From: Methylococcaceae bacterium UBA662
GTDB lineage: Bacteria; Pseudomonadota; Gammaproteobacteria; Methylococcales; Methylomonadaceae
Assembly: GCA_002299425.1 (NCBI GenBank)
Contig: DBNW01000032.1
Coordinates: forward strand, 1 to 15,392
DNA: 15,392 nucleotides
Direction: 5' to 3'
Shown here in pieces: positions 7,009-13,724 of the stretch (position 1 is the stretch's first letter; each line of letters starts with the position of its first letter). The position numbers and the translations under genes were made by a program. The notes beneath the pieces are model-generated. The model did no database searches, had not been told where the DNA came from, and saw nothing but the letters and a program-made list of their open reading frames with translations.

Positions 7009-7599
7009 TTAGCGTGATTGGCTTTGTTCGCTGGCATCTTCCAGCAAGACGTGTTCTCGGCAGATTTTTCCTGAATCCACCCGGGTAAGCGGTAAATCGG
7101 TCAATTTGCAATGGTAGTGACGGTCTTTTTCGATGAAGTTAACACAAGAGTGGCAGACGCCAAAGCTCCTTGCTTGGTTGGCTTTTTGTAGCCCCACCAA
7201 AACAGCATGCAGGGCGGCTTCGATGGTGCTGAAGCCCTGGCCGTCTAGCAGTCTCTGCGCCTGCTCAAGAACTTCAATGGGTTTGAGTTCGGCCAGTAAT
7301 TCGGTTGCCAGTTCGGTTAATGCTAAATGAACGACTCGGCCGTCTTCTGTATCGGGGGTTTTGGTTAAATAATTTTTTCGCTCCAACACTTGTATGGATT
7401 GCGAAACCGTACCTTTGGTCAAACCTAGGTAATCGGCAACTGCGGCCGGGGTATCGCTAAAACGGTTGCAGGTGGACAGGTATTCCAAAACTTGGATATG
7501 GACGGGTTGCAGACCGATGGCCGCGAACTTTTTCCGCTCCTCGGAGCGCACCAGATTGTTGATGCGTTCGATCAATTTAAACAGCGTTGTGTTGGGCAT
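7009..7599 (-). CDS. MarR-family regulator with C-terminal cysteine cluster
   Basis: This 196-residue winged-helix regulator is of MarR type. The DNA-binding region spans about residues 30-100, with the recognition helix in TKGTVSQSIQVLERKNYL (61-78) and the wing in TEDGRVVHLALTE (84-96). After the dimerisation helices a C-terminal module has FGVCHSC (Cys 149 and 152), HYHCKL (Cys 164) and GKICREH (Cys 180, His 183). This spacing could bind a metal or Fe-S cluster, or act as a redox switch. The gene overlaps the end of speE by 23 bases, so the two are probably co-translated, and ubiK follows. The ligand and targets are unknown. Control of the neighbouring operon is a reasonable guess, but no operator was identified. 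Confidence 0.85.
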   Translation of the reverse strand: MPNTTLFKLIERINNLVRSEERKKFAAIGLQPVHIQVLEYLSTCNRFSDTPAAVADYLGLTKGTVSQSIQVLERKNYLTKTPDTEDGRVVHLALTELATELLAELKPIEVLEQAQRLLDGQGFSTIEAALHAVLVGLQKANQARSFGVCHSCVNFIEKDRHYHCKLTDLPLTRVDSGKICREHVLLEDASEQSQSR

Positions 7600-8452
7600 T
7601 TTCAGTTAAGCCAAAAGCTTTTTTAACAAACTCAGGCTGGGCTAAAGCGGCTTTGTGGATGTCTGCGTTGTAGTAGACGGTGGCGAAGCGTTTGTGGGCG
7701 CAGTCGTGTTCGCGAAAAGCACCTAGGCTGGCTTTGCTGGCAAGCGTTGCACTCCACCAACCGGAAGGATACAGGCATTGCGGGAAGAACAGGGTTTGCA
7801 AATGGGCAAATCCAGCCGAGTTCATGGCACCGCGCATCTCCCCTATCATGTTTAAATGGTAGAAGGCCGACTCGCTTTGTTGTACCACTAAGCCGTTGGG
7901 GGCTAGGCAGTGGTAGCAATCCTGATAAAAGGCTTTGCTAAACAGGCCTGCGGCGGGGCCGATAGGGTCGGTGCTGTCGACAATGATGATGTCGACAGAA
8001 TTCGGCGCAGCCTCTTTGACCCATTGGATGCCATCGATAAATTTTAAATCGGCGCGCGGGTCATGGTTTGATTCGCACAGTTCTGGGAAGTATATTTCGG
8101 CCAGACGGGTGACCCGCTCGTCGATGTCGATTTGAACCGCTTGTTGGACGTTATCGTGCTTGAGCACTTCGCGTAATGTCCCGCAATCACCGCCGCCGAT
8201 AATCCACACCCGCTTCGGGTCCGGATGGGTGAACAGCGCAGGATGGGCCATCATTTCGTGGTAAAAAAAGTTATCACGCGTCGATACCATCGTGCAGCCA
8301 TCAATGACCATCAGATAGCCAAACGTTTCGGTTTCATAAATTTCCAAGAATTGGAACGGGGATTGTTCCTCATGGACTTTTCGTTTGATTTTTAACGAAA
8401 AAGCTGAGCCGGCATCGGCATGTTGTTCGGTAAACCAGTCGTTTGGGTTCAT
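7577..8452 (-). CDS. speE: Polyamine aminopropyltransferase (spermidine synthase)
   Basis: This 291-residue cytoplasmic enzyme transfers the aminopropyl group from decarboxylated S-adenosylmethionine to putrescine, giving spermidine. The Rossmann motif is IIGGGDCGTLREVLKH (84-99). The acidic ribose-contact segment is QIDID (107-111), and the catalytic segment VDSTDPIGPA (158-167) places the proton-accepting Asp at 159. NFFYHEMMAHPAL (61-73) is the typical substrate loop. The length is close to E. coli SpeE (288 residues). ATG 8452 is preceded by AAGG (8464-8461) at 8 bases. The carboxypeptidase gene ends 44 bases upstream, and the MarR-type gene starts inside its 3' end. No speD is seen in the window. 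Confidence 0.93.
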   Translation of the reverse strand: MNPNDWFTEQHADAGSAFSLKIKRKVHEEQSPFQFLEIYETETFGYLMVIDGCTMVSTRDNFFYHEMMAHPALFTHPDPKRVWIIGGGDCGTLREVLKHDNVQQAVQIDIDERVTRLAEIYFPELCESNHDPRADLKFIDGIQWVKEAAPNSVDIIIVDSTDPIGPAAGLFSKAFYQDCYHCLAPNGLVVQQSESAFYHLNMIGEMRGAMNSAGFAHLQTLFFPQCLYPSGWWSATLASKASLGAFREHDCAHKRFATVYYNADIHKAALAQPEFVKKAFGLTENAQHNAV

Positions 8453-8496
8453 TCGGAAGGCCTTAAGGTGACGGATTTGGGAATTTGGCTGGCGGG

Positions 8497-9537
8497 CTAG
8501 CGATGATAGCGGGTTTTGCTGGATTTTTTTAACGGTTTTTTCAGGGTTTTAGGTTTTTTTGGCGGCGGGGAAAATTTTTTCCTGGGCAATTTTTGGAATT
8601 TTTTTTGCGTTTTGGCGGCGGCTTTGTAGGGACTGGCTTTGCCGGACACATCACTGCCGATGGCACCTTTGCCGCAGGCCAGCAAATACGGCGGCGCGGC
8701 GCTGATTTTTTGGGGAATGGCGGTAATATTTTTTGGCCCTGCAGGGTATTGCCCAGCGAAGCCAGCGTTCATGAGTTCGGTCATTAGCTGGTAGCGGTGG
8801 GAGCTGGTCTGACCGCCTAACACGACGCCGATGAGCCGGTTTCCGCTCCGTGCTGCCGAGGACATCAGGTTGTAACCAGAACCGCAAGTAAAGCCAGTTT
8901 TCATGCCTTCGGCACCCGGGTAATGGCTGGTAAATTTGTTGATGGCGCGCAGTTCCGTGCCGTGGAAATAAAAGCCATGCGCCCCAAAATAGTCGTAAAA
9001 CTCGGGAAAATCCCGCATTACCCGCCAGGCTAACAGAGCTAGGTCGCGGGCTGTGGTGACTTGCCAGGGGTGCGGCAGGCCACTGGCATTCATGAAATGG
9101 CTGTCGTACATGCCTAAGTTATGAGCCTGAGCAGTCATTTTGGTGGCGAAGTTTTCTTCATTGCCGCTCATGTGTTCGGCTAAAACAACGGCAGCGTCAT
9201 TGGCAGAACGGGTGATTAGGGCAAGGATGGCTTCTTGAACAGTTAAGTATCCGCCCGCCCTAAGCCCGAGTTTGCTGGTAGGTTGGCGTGCGGCGTGCGG
9301 CGATACGATCATAGGCTCTTGGAGCTGAATGTGTCCGTTCTTAATAGCCTGGAATGCCATGTACAAGGTCATCACTTTGGTTAAAGATGCCGGGTACCAA
9401 GCGTGGTTGGCATCATTTTCAAACAAAATTTTGCCGGTGTTGGCATCCATTAAAATGGAGGCATGGCCGGCTTGGCCCATTGCCGGAAAGCACAACAAAA
9501 TCGGGATAAGCAGCAGAAGCAGTTTTGTTTTTTCCAT
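8497..9537 (-). CDS. D-alanyl-D-alanine carboxypeptidase-like protein with basic tail
   Basis: This 346-residue secreted serine peptidase (family S11, low-molecular-weight penicillin-binding protein) is expected to trim stem peptides of peptidoglycan in the periplasm. Residues 1-23 are a Sec signal peptide (KLLLLLIPILLCF core, cleavage near GQA-GH). All three active-site motifs are present: SLTK (51-54), SAN (111-113) and KTG (213-215). The C-terminal PBP5 domain is absent. After about residue 300 comes a low-complexity tail with about 18 Lys/Arg in 42 residues and several prolines (KKFSPPPKKPKTLKKPLKKS). The tail has no hydrophobic anchor, so it may bind anionic polymers or DNA. The start lacks a clear Shine-Dalgarno, but ATG 9537 gives the proper signal peptide. 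It precedes speE in the same direction. Confidence 0.88.
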   Translation of the reverse strand: MEKTKLLLLLIPILLCFPAMGQAGHASILMDANTGKILFENDANHAWYPASLTKVMTLYMAFQAIKNGHIQLQEPMIVSPHAARQPTSKLGLRAGGYLTVQEAILALITRSANDAAVVLAEHMSGNEENFATKMTAQAHNLGMYDSHFMNASGLPHPWQVTTARDLALLAWRVMRDFPEFYDYFGAHGFYFHGTELRAINKFTSHYPGAEGMKTGFTCGSGYNLMSSAARSGNRLIGVVLGGQTSSHRYQLMTELMNAGFAGQYPAGPKNITAIPQKISAAPPYLLACGKGAIGSDVSGKASPYKAAAKTQKKFQKLPRKKFSPPPKKPKTLKKPLKKSSKTRYHR

Positions 9538-9559
9538 GGAAGAGGGGCGCGGTCAGGTT

Positions 9560-9626
9560 TAAACGGTGGCTGGCTTGCTGTTTATTTTTAACCGTTTACG
9601 CGGCTTAAAGCAGAAACCAAAGCCGC
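9560..9626 (-). repeat. Two inverted repeats between the GH17-like and carboxypeptidase genes
   Basis: TAAACGGT (9560-9567) is the reverse complement of ACCGTTTA (9591-9598), with a 23-base gap. Directly beside it GCGGCTT (9600-9606) is the reverse complement of AAGCCGC (9620-9626), with a 13-base loop. In the minus-strand transcript the second hairpin falls about 55-80 bases after the GH17-like stop and could end or protect that mRNA, though no clear U-run follows. The first lies just upstream of the carboxypeptidase start and could be an operator or a leader structure. Confidence 0.4.
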
Positions 9627-9681
9627 TATTCTACCAAAATGTTTGCAAGGATAAAGTGCAGGAAAACGGGAGCTAGGCCCA

Positions 9682-10677
9682 TTAAAAGGCGAGGTGTCGG
9701 CACGCGTAGGGCGGCTCGCCTTGGCAAAGCCCCCAGTACTCGCCAAAATGGCCTTCATCGTCGGGTTTCCAATTTTCCGAGAACGCCTCAAAAACGATGC
9801 CAGAATAGCGGTGTTCTGCCAGTTTTTTGAACGTTTGCCGGATGACCAAAGCTTGATTTTCAGGGCTGGCGATGCCGCAGCGCTGGCCGGTGTGCTGGTT
9901 GCGCTCGCTGCCGCCTTCAGGGCCATAAGGCCAGCCAAATTCGGTGATGATAATGTCTTTGTCGGGATTGGCTTTTTGCACCTCCAGCAGGCGGGCGATA
10001 TGGAAATCAGCGGCTTGTTCGGCTTTTATGCAGGTGTGCAGGCCGGAAAACCGATTTTCCCACCAGGGAAAAATGTTGATGCCAATCCAGTCGACAGACG
10101 CCGAGAAGCTGGTTTGGCCGCAGTGAGTGTTGCGGTTGCACCATTCCCACCAGGTATCGATTGTGGTGACAGGCTGTTTTATCCCGGCTTCTCGCAGGGC
10201 AAGGATACAGCGGTTAATTTCTGCGTCGAAGGCATAGCCGTGTCGGGTGCGGACTTCCGAACCACAACTGAGTTTAATGATGGTCTCGGGAAAAGCGCGG
10301 GCTGCGTCGATGCCGGCGGTGATAGAGCGAGAATTGACAGCGCTGTCTTTATCCAACCAAATGATGGCGATGACTTGTAATTGCCGGGCTTTCGCCGCTG
10401 TGAAAAGATAATCTAAACCACTGATAACGCCGTAGGTCATGATGCAGCGAAAAGGGGTTTGTGCGACTATTTGGTCGAGCAAGGTGTTAATCAATTCCTT
10501 TGAGGGCGGGGGACCGTAATGGGGTGTTAACGCACCGACGTAGGGGCTGAAGGCGACGCATTTTAAGACTTGCCGGTCGGCGGCGGGCGGTACAGCGTTG
10601 CGGTCTGGCTGGGCTGAGCTGAGTTTCGGTTGCAAGACTAGAGCCAGCACTAAAAAAATGAGGGTTATCAGTTTCAT
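9682..10677 (-). CDS. Secreted GH17-like beta-1,3-glucanase
   Basis: This 331-residue protein resembles GH17 exo-beta-1,3-glucanases (Scw4-type), which fold as TIM barrels and hydrolyse or transfer beta-1,3-glucan. ATG 10677 gives a clean Sec signal peptide (LITLIFLVLALVL, cleavage near SSA-QP). An in-frame GTG at 10713 would add 12 polar residues before it. The probable nucleophile is E246 in IIITEFGWPYG. The probable acid/base is E141 in LSCGSEVRTRHG, where most members have Gly-Asn-Glu and here Gly-Ser-Glu is seen. DWIGINIFPWWENRF and the end FEAFSENWKPDDEG with YWGLC fit the family. About eight cysteines in the mature part suggest disulphides. No strong ribosome binding site is visible. 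Its substrate in this organism is unknown; a role in periplasmic glucan or exopolysaccharide turnover is inference. Confidence 0.8.
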   Translation of the reverse strand: MKLITLIFLVLALVLQPKLSSAQPDRNAVPPAADRQVLKCVAFSPYVGALTPHYGPPPSKELINTLLDQIVAQTPFRCIMTYGVISGLDYLFTAAKARQLQVIAIIWLDKDSAVNSRSITAGIDAARAFPETIIKLSCGSEVRTRHGYAFDAEINRCILALREAGIKQPVTTIDTWWEWCNRNTHCGQTSFSASVDWIGINIFPWWENRFSGLHTCIKAEQAADFHIARLLEVQKANPDKDIIITEFGWPYGPEGGSERNQHTGQRCGIASPENQALVIRQTFKKLAEHRYSGIVFEAFSENWKPDDEGHFGEYWGLCQGEPPYACRHLAF

Positions 10678-10920
10678 GGGTTTTTCGCAGCGGGTTAGCC
10701 TATGAGGGGGCACTCGCTGATGATAGGCTATTTTACCGACGGCGACGCTGGTTTTTGTTGGGCGAACCGGGCTTAGAGGTTATTCCGGCTTTTAGGTCTT
10801 TGTCCTTACCAGGTAAAATGCCCGGCGATGGGTATCGGGCCGCCTTGCCGGTGGCTGCTTCGCAAGCCGTCGGCTATCCCTGTCACACACGAACCGTAAC
10901 TTAAATACAGAGATAAATTT
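10678..10920. promoter_or_regulatory. Divergent intergenic region between the GH17-like gene and a secreted-protein gene
   Basis: This 243-base gap separates two genes transcribed away from each other, so it should hold both promoters. TAAAAT at 10814-10819 is a reasonable -10 for the rightward gene, but no good -35 lies 17 bases upstream. Short self-complementary stretches follow (GCCCG with CGGGC at about 10820-10840, GGCT with AGCC at about 10853-10868), so the rightward leader, roughly 100 bases, may be structured. I recognise no known riboswitch or small RNA here. Confidence 0.3.
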
Positions 10921-11325
10921 ATGAAAAAATACCTGTTGTTGGCTTTTTGTTTGATGCTTTCAGGCACCGTATCCGCTCAGACCGACCACTACTATTTGCG
11001 CGATGGCAACCATGTCCGCCATCTGAAAATCTCTCATGTGGAGGGTGAGATAACCGTTTCAGCCGATGTGGATTTTGAGCCTAACCCGAGCGAAGAAGGC
11101 CACTACCCGTGTTCGGCGGCCATTTCCGGCGCAGCAAAAAGCACCGGAGAAAACACGCTGGTCATGAAAAAACACGCCGAGAGTACGGCCAGCTACTGCG
11201 AGTTGGTCATCGACCTGACTGACAACGGGGCGAAAGTGGCCCAGTCTGAAGGATGCGACAACTTTGTCGCAGGCCTGTGCCGGTTTGCCACCGACGAAGG
11301 CAAAGTGCTGGCGAAAATTAAGTAG
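10921..11325 (+). CDS. Small secreted four-cysteine protein, unknown function
   Basis: I do not recognise this 134-residue protein. Residues 1-19 are a classical Sec signal peptide (MKKYLLLAFCLMLSGTVSAQ, cleavage after VSA or SAQ). There is no lipobox cysteine, so the mature protein should be soluble in the periplasm or outside. The mature part has four cysteines (64, 93, 112, 120), enough for two disulphides, and alternating hydrophobic residues (HLKISHVEGEITVSADVDF) that suggest beta strands. This resembles in style small periplasmic inhibitors of the lysozyme-inhibitor type, but the key motif of that family is not visible, so this is only a thought. The upstream purines (CAGAG) make a weak ribosome site. 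A strong terminator follows, so it is probably a single-gene unit. Confidence 0.8.
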   Translation: MKKYLLLAFCLMLSGTVSAQTDHYYLRDGNHVRHLKISHVEGEITVSADVDFEPNPSEEGHYPCSAAISGAAKSTGENTLVMKKHAESTASYCELVIDLTDNGAKVAQSEGCDNFVAGLCRFATDEGKVLAKIK

Positions 11326-11337
11326 GCTGAATTTTTA

Positions 11338-11364
11338 GCGGGCAGGATTTATTGCCCTGCCCGC
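11338..11364 (+). terminator. Rho-independent terminator candidate after the secreted-protein gene
   Basis: GCGGGCAGG (11338-11346) pairs perfectly with CCTGCCCGC (11356-11364) around a 9-base loop, 12 bases after the stop codon. A T-rich stretch (GGTTTTTATTTTTAG) comes only about 20 bases later. The hairpin is strong, but the U-tract is displaced. Confidence 0.6.
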
Positions 11365-11477
11365 CGCGCCAAAAACCGGTTTTTATTTTTAGCTCGGCTG
11401 CCAAATCCACAACGCACCAACCGTTTTAGTTGCGATGCAAACCCGGTTGCGGAATTTTTATTCTTTAAGGAAAAAAC

Positions 11478-11792
11478 ATGTCGGAATTCATGAATGTCAC
11501 CGTCGTTAAAAAAGCCAATGTTTATTTTGGTGGTAACGTCACTAGCCGCACCCTGCGTTTTGCCGATGGCACGGTGAAAACCCTAGGTTTTATGTTGCCG
11601 GGTGAATACACGTTCAATACCGCAAGTTCTGAAGTCATGGACATTATCAGCGGTGAGCTGGAAGTGTGGTTGCCGGATGCCGGACAATGGCGGGTTGTGC
11701 AGGGCGGCGAGTCTTTCGACGTGCCGAGTAACGCGCAATTCACGGTTAAAATTAAGTCCCCCACCGATTATTGCTGCTCATTTGGCCAATAA
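11478..11792 (+). CDS. ppnP: Pyrimidine/purine nucleoside phosphorylase (PpnP, DUF1255)
   Basis: This 104-residue cupin-fold protein is of the YaiE/PpnP family; the E. coli member reversibly splits diverse nucleosides with phosphate into base and ribose 1-phosphate. The family pattern is visible in YFGGNVTSRTL, GFMLPGEYTFNTASSEVMDI, SGELEVWLPD and GGESFDVPSNAQFTVKI. The length is slightly above the 94 residues of E. coli PpnP, with the extra residues at the N-terminus. AAGG (11467-11470) is 7 bases before ATG 11478; the second ATG at residue 5 lacks a better site. The gene lies between a terminator and the ABC-F gene in the same direction, with 70 bases before the latter. Confidence 0.9.
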   Translation: MSEFMNVTVVKKANVYFGGNVTSRTLRFADGTVKTLGFMLPGEYTFNTASSEVMDIISGELEVWLPDAGQWRVVQGGESFDVPSNAQFTVKIKSPTDYCCSFGQ

Positions 11793-11862
11793 ACGCACTC
11801 CATTACCCGCTAGAGCCGGGTGAACAACACACTTCAGTCCCAACACTTTTAAGGATCACCCA

Positions 11863-13452
11863 TTGATTTCCACCCATAACATCACCATGCAATTTGGGGC
11901 CAAACCCCTGTTTGAAAACATCTGCGTTAAGTTCAGCGACGGCAACCGTTACGGCCTGATCGGTGCCAACGGATGCGGCAAGTCAACCTTGATGAAAATT
12001 CTAGGGGGCGAGCTGGAGCCGACCTCAGGCAATGTTGCGGTCGCACCGGACCTGCGCTTAGGCAGCCTGCGGCAAGACCAGTTTGCTTTTGAAGCATTTA
12101 CGGTGCTTGACACCGTCATGATGGGGCATAAAGAACTATGGCGGGTCAAACAGGAACGCGACCGCATCTACAGCCTGCCGGAAATGAGCGAAGAAGACGG
12201 CATCACCGTAGCGGAATTGGAAGGCGATTACGCTGAAATGGATGGCTACACCGCCGAAGCCCGCGCTGGGGAACTGCTGCTCGGTTTGGATATCCCGTTG
12301 AGCCAACATTTCGGACCAATGTCGGCCGTGGCACCGGGCTGGAAATTGCGGGTGTTGTTGGCGCAGGCTTTGTTTGCAGGTCCCGATATCATGCTGCTGG
12401 ATGAGCCGACTAACAACCTGGACATCAACACCATCCGCTGGCTGGAACAGGTGCTGAACGGGCGCACGGCAACCATGATCATCATCTCCCATGACCGGCA
12501 CTTTTTGAACAGCGTCTGCACCCACATGGCGGATTTAGACTACGGCGAATTGCGGGTCTACCCAGGCAATTATGATGAATACATGACAGCCTCTACTCAA
12601 GCCCGTGAGCAACTGCTGTCCGACAACGCCAAAAAGAAAGCCCAAATTGCCGAATTACAAACCTTCGTCAGCCGTTTCTCGGCGAACGCCTCGAAAGCCC
12701 GGCAAGCGACATCTAGGGCCAAACAGATTGAAAAAATCAAGCTGGATGAAGTCAAGCCATCCAGCCGGGTCAATCCGTTCATCCGCTTTGAGCAAGCCAA
12801 AAAACTTCATCGTCTGGCCGTTGAAGTGCACGATTTGAGCAAAGGCTACGGGGCCGCCCCCTTGTTTGAAAACCTGAACTTAAGTATTGCTGCGGGTGAG
12901 AAGATGGCTATTATTGGCCCGAATGGCATTGGCAAAACCACCTTGCTGAAAACTTTGGTCGGCCAATTGGCCGCCGACACGGGTACGGTCAAATGGGCGG
13001 AAAACGCCGAGGTCGGCTATTTTGCCCAAGACCATGCCGAGGATTTTGCCGAAGACCAAAACTTGGTCGAATGGATGGGACAGTGGCGCAAAGAAACCGA
13101 CGACGACCAAGTGGTGCGCGGCACCTTAGGGCGGCTGTTGTTCTCGCAAGAGGACAGTAAAAAATCGGTCAAGGTTTTGTCGGGCGGCGAACAAGGGCGT
13201 TTATTGTTTGGCAAGCTGATTTTGCAAAAAACCAATGTCATGGTCATGGATGAGCCGACTAACCACTTGGATATGGAGTCCATCGAATCTTTGAATCTGG
13301 CCTTAGAAAACTACCCGGGCACCTTGATTTTCGTCAGCCATGACCGCGAATTCGTCTCCTCACTGGCCACCCGAATCATCGAATTAACGCCCCAGGGCAT
13401 CATCGACTTTAGCGGCAATTACGAAGAGTATTTGTTAAAACACACTGTGTAA
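11863..13452 (+). CDS. ybiT: ABC-F ATPase, YbiT type
   Basis: This 529-residue cytoplasmic protein has two ATP-binding domains and no membrane helices. ABC-F proteins act on ribosomes; YbiT itself is thought to modulate translation. Walker A motifs are GANGCGKST (34-42) and GPNGIGKTT (352-360). Walker B with catalytic Glu is MLLDEPTNNLDI (E181) and VMDEPTNHLDM (E464). The second signature is LSGGEQ (439-444). The first is replaced by MSAVAPGWKLR (153-163), a trait I associate with the YbiT group. The P-site linker between the domains (about 241-312) contains NAKKKAQIAELQTFVSRFSA and further basic residues. The length matches E. coli YbiT (530). The start is TTG, supported by AAGGA (11851-11855) 7 bases upstream. 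Confidence 0.93.
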   Translation: MISTHNITMQFGAKPLFENICVKFSDGNRYGLIGANGCGKSTLMKILGGELEPTSGNVAVAPDLRLGSLRQDQFAFEAFTVLDTVMMGHKELWRVKQERDRIYSLPEMSEEDGITVAELEGDYAEMDGYTAEARAGELLLGLDIPLSQHFGPMSAVAPGWKLRVLLAQALFAGPDIMLLDEPTNNLDINTIRWLEQVLNGRTATMIIISHDRHFLNSVCTHMADLDYGELRVYPGNYDEYMTASTQAREQLLSDNAKKKAQIAELQTFVSRFSANASKARQATSRAKQIEKIKLDEVKPSSRVNPFIRFEQAKKLHRLAVEVHDLSKGYGAAPLFENLNLSIAAGEKMAIIGPNGIGKTTLLKTLVGQLAADTGTVKWAENAEVGYFAQDHAEDFAEDQNLVEWMGQWRKETDDDQVVRGTLGRLLFSQEDSKKSVKVLSGGEQGRLLFGKLILQKTNVMVMDEPTNHLDMESIESLNLALENYPGTLIFVSHDREFVSSLATRIIELTPQGIIDFSGNYEEYLLKHTV

Positions 13453-13456
13453 TACC

Positions 13457-13630
13457 ATGAAAAAATACAAACAATTAGGATCAGTACAGTAGCCGCTACC
13501 GTGCTCATCAGCTTGATAGGTTGTGCAGGGATGTCTAGGCAGGGTCAAGGCAACCCTCCTTGGTACAGGGGCTGGTGCCGCCGTTGGTGGGGTTATCGGT
13601 CACGAAATTACCAAACCCAAAGATGGGTGA
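13457..13630 (+). pseudogene. Glycine-zipper lipoprotein gene with two frameshifts
   Basis: As it stands, ATG 13457 runs into a TAG after 11 codons. Adding one A to the A-run at 13459-13465 gives MKKIQTIRISTVAATVLISL followed by IGCAG, a lipoprotein signal peptide with lipobox LIGC. The frame holds through MSRQGQG. A second one-base shift near 13545-13555 restores LLGTGAGAAVGGVIGHEITK, then PKDG and TGA. The second half is a glycine-zipper membrane segment, as in small outer-membrane lipoproteins of the OsmB/SlyB-like type. Both breaks are single-base and one lies in a homopolymer, so sequencing error is possible, but two in 170 bases favour real decay. It starts 4 bases after the ABC-F stop. 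Confidence 0.7.
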
Positions 13631-13724
13631 CGCGCGATGCCCTTAAAGCTAGGCGACTGGCCTTAAGCCATCAATTAAGCCTCGCATAACAACTTCAACA
13701 TATTTTACAAACCATTAGGACAAG

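Noticed and set aside
9694..10380. 228-codon plus-strand open frame
   Set aside because: It lies wholly antisense to the GH17-like gene, whose catalytic motifs and signal peptide make it the real gene; the antisense frame has no recognisable domain.
12319..12351. Missing LSGG signature in the first ATP-binding domain of the ABC-F protein, first thought to be a damaged domain
   Set aside because: The replacement MSAVAPGWKLR fits what I recall of the YbiT group, and Walker motifs and catalytic Glu are intact, so it is probably a family trait.
13642..13667. Imperfect hairpin CTTAAAGC/GCCTTAAG considered as a terminator after the broken lipoprotein gene
   Set aside because: It has a mismatch, few GC pairs and no T-run after it.
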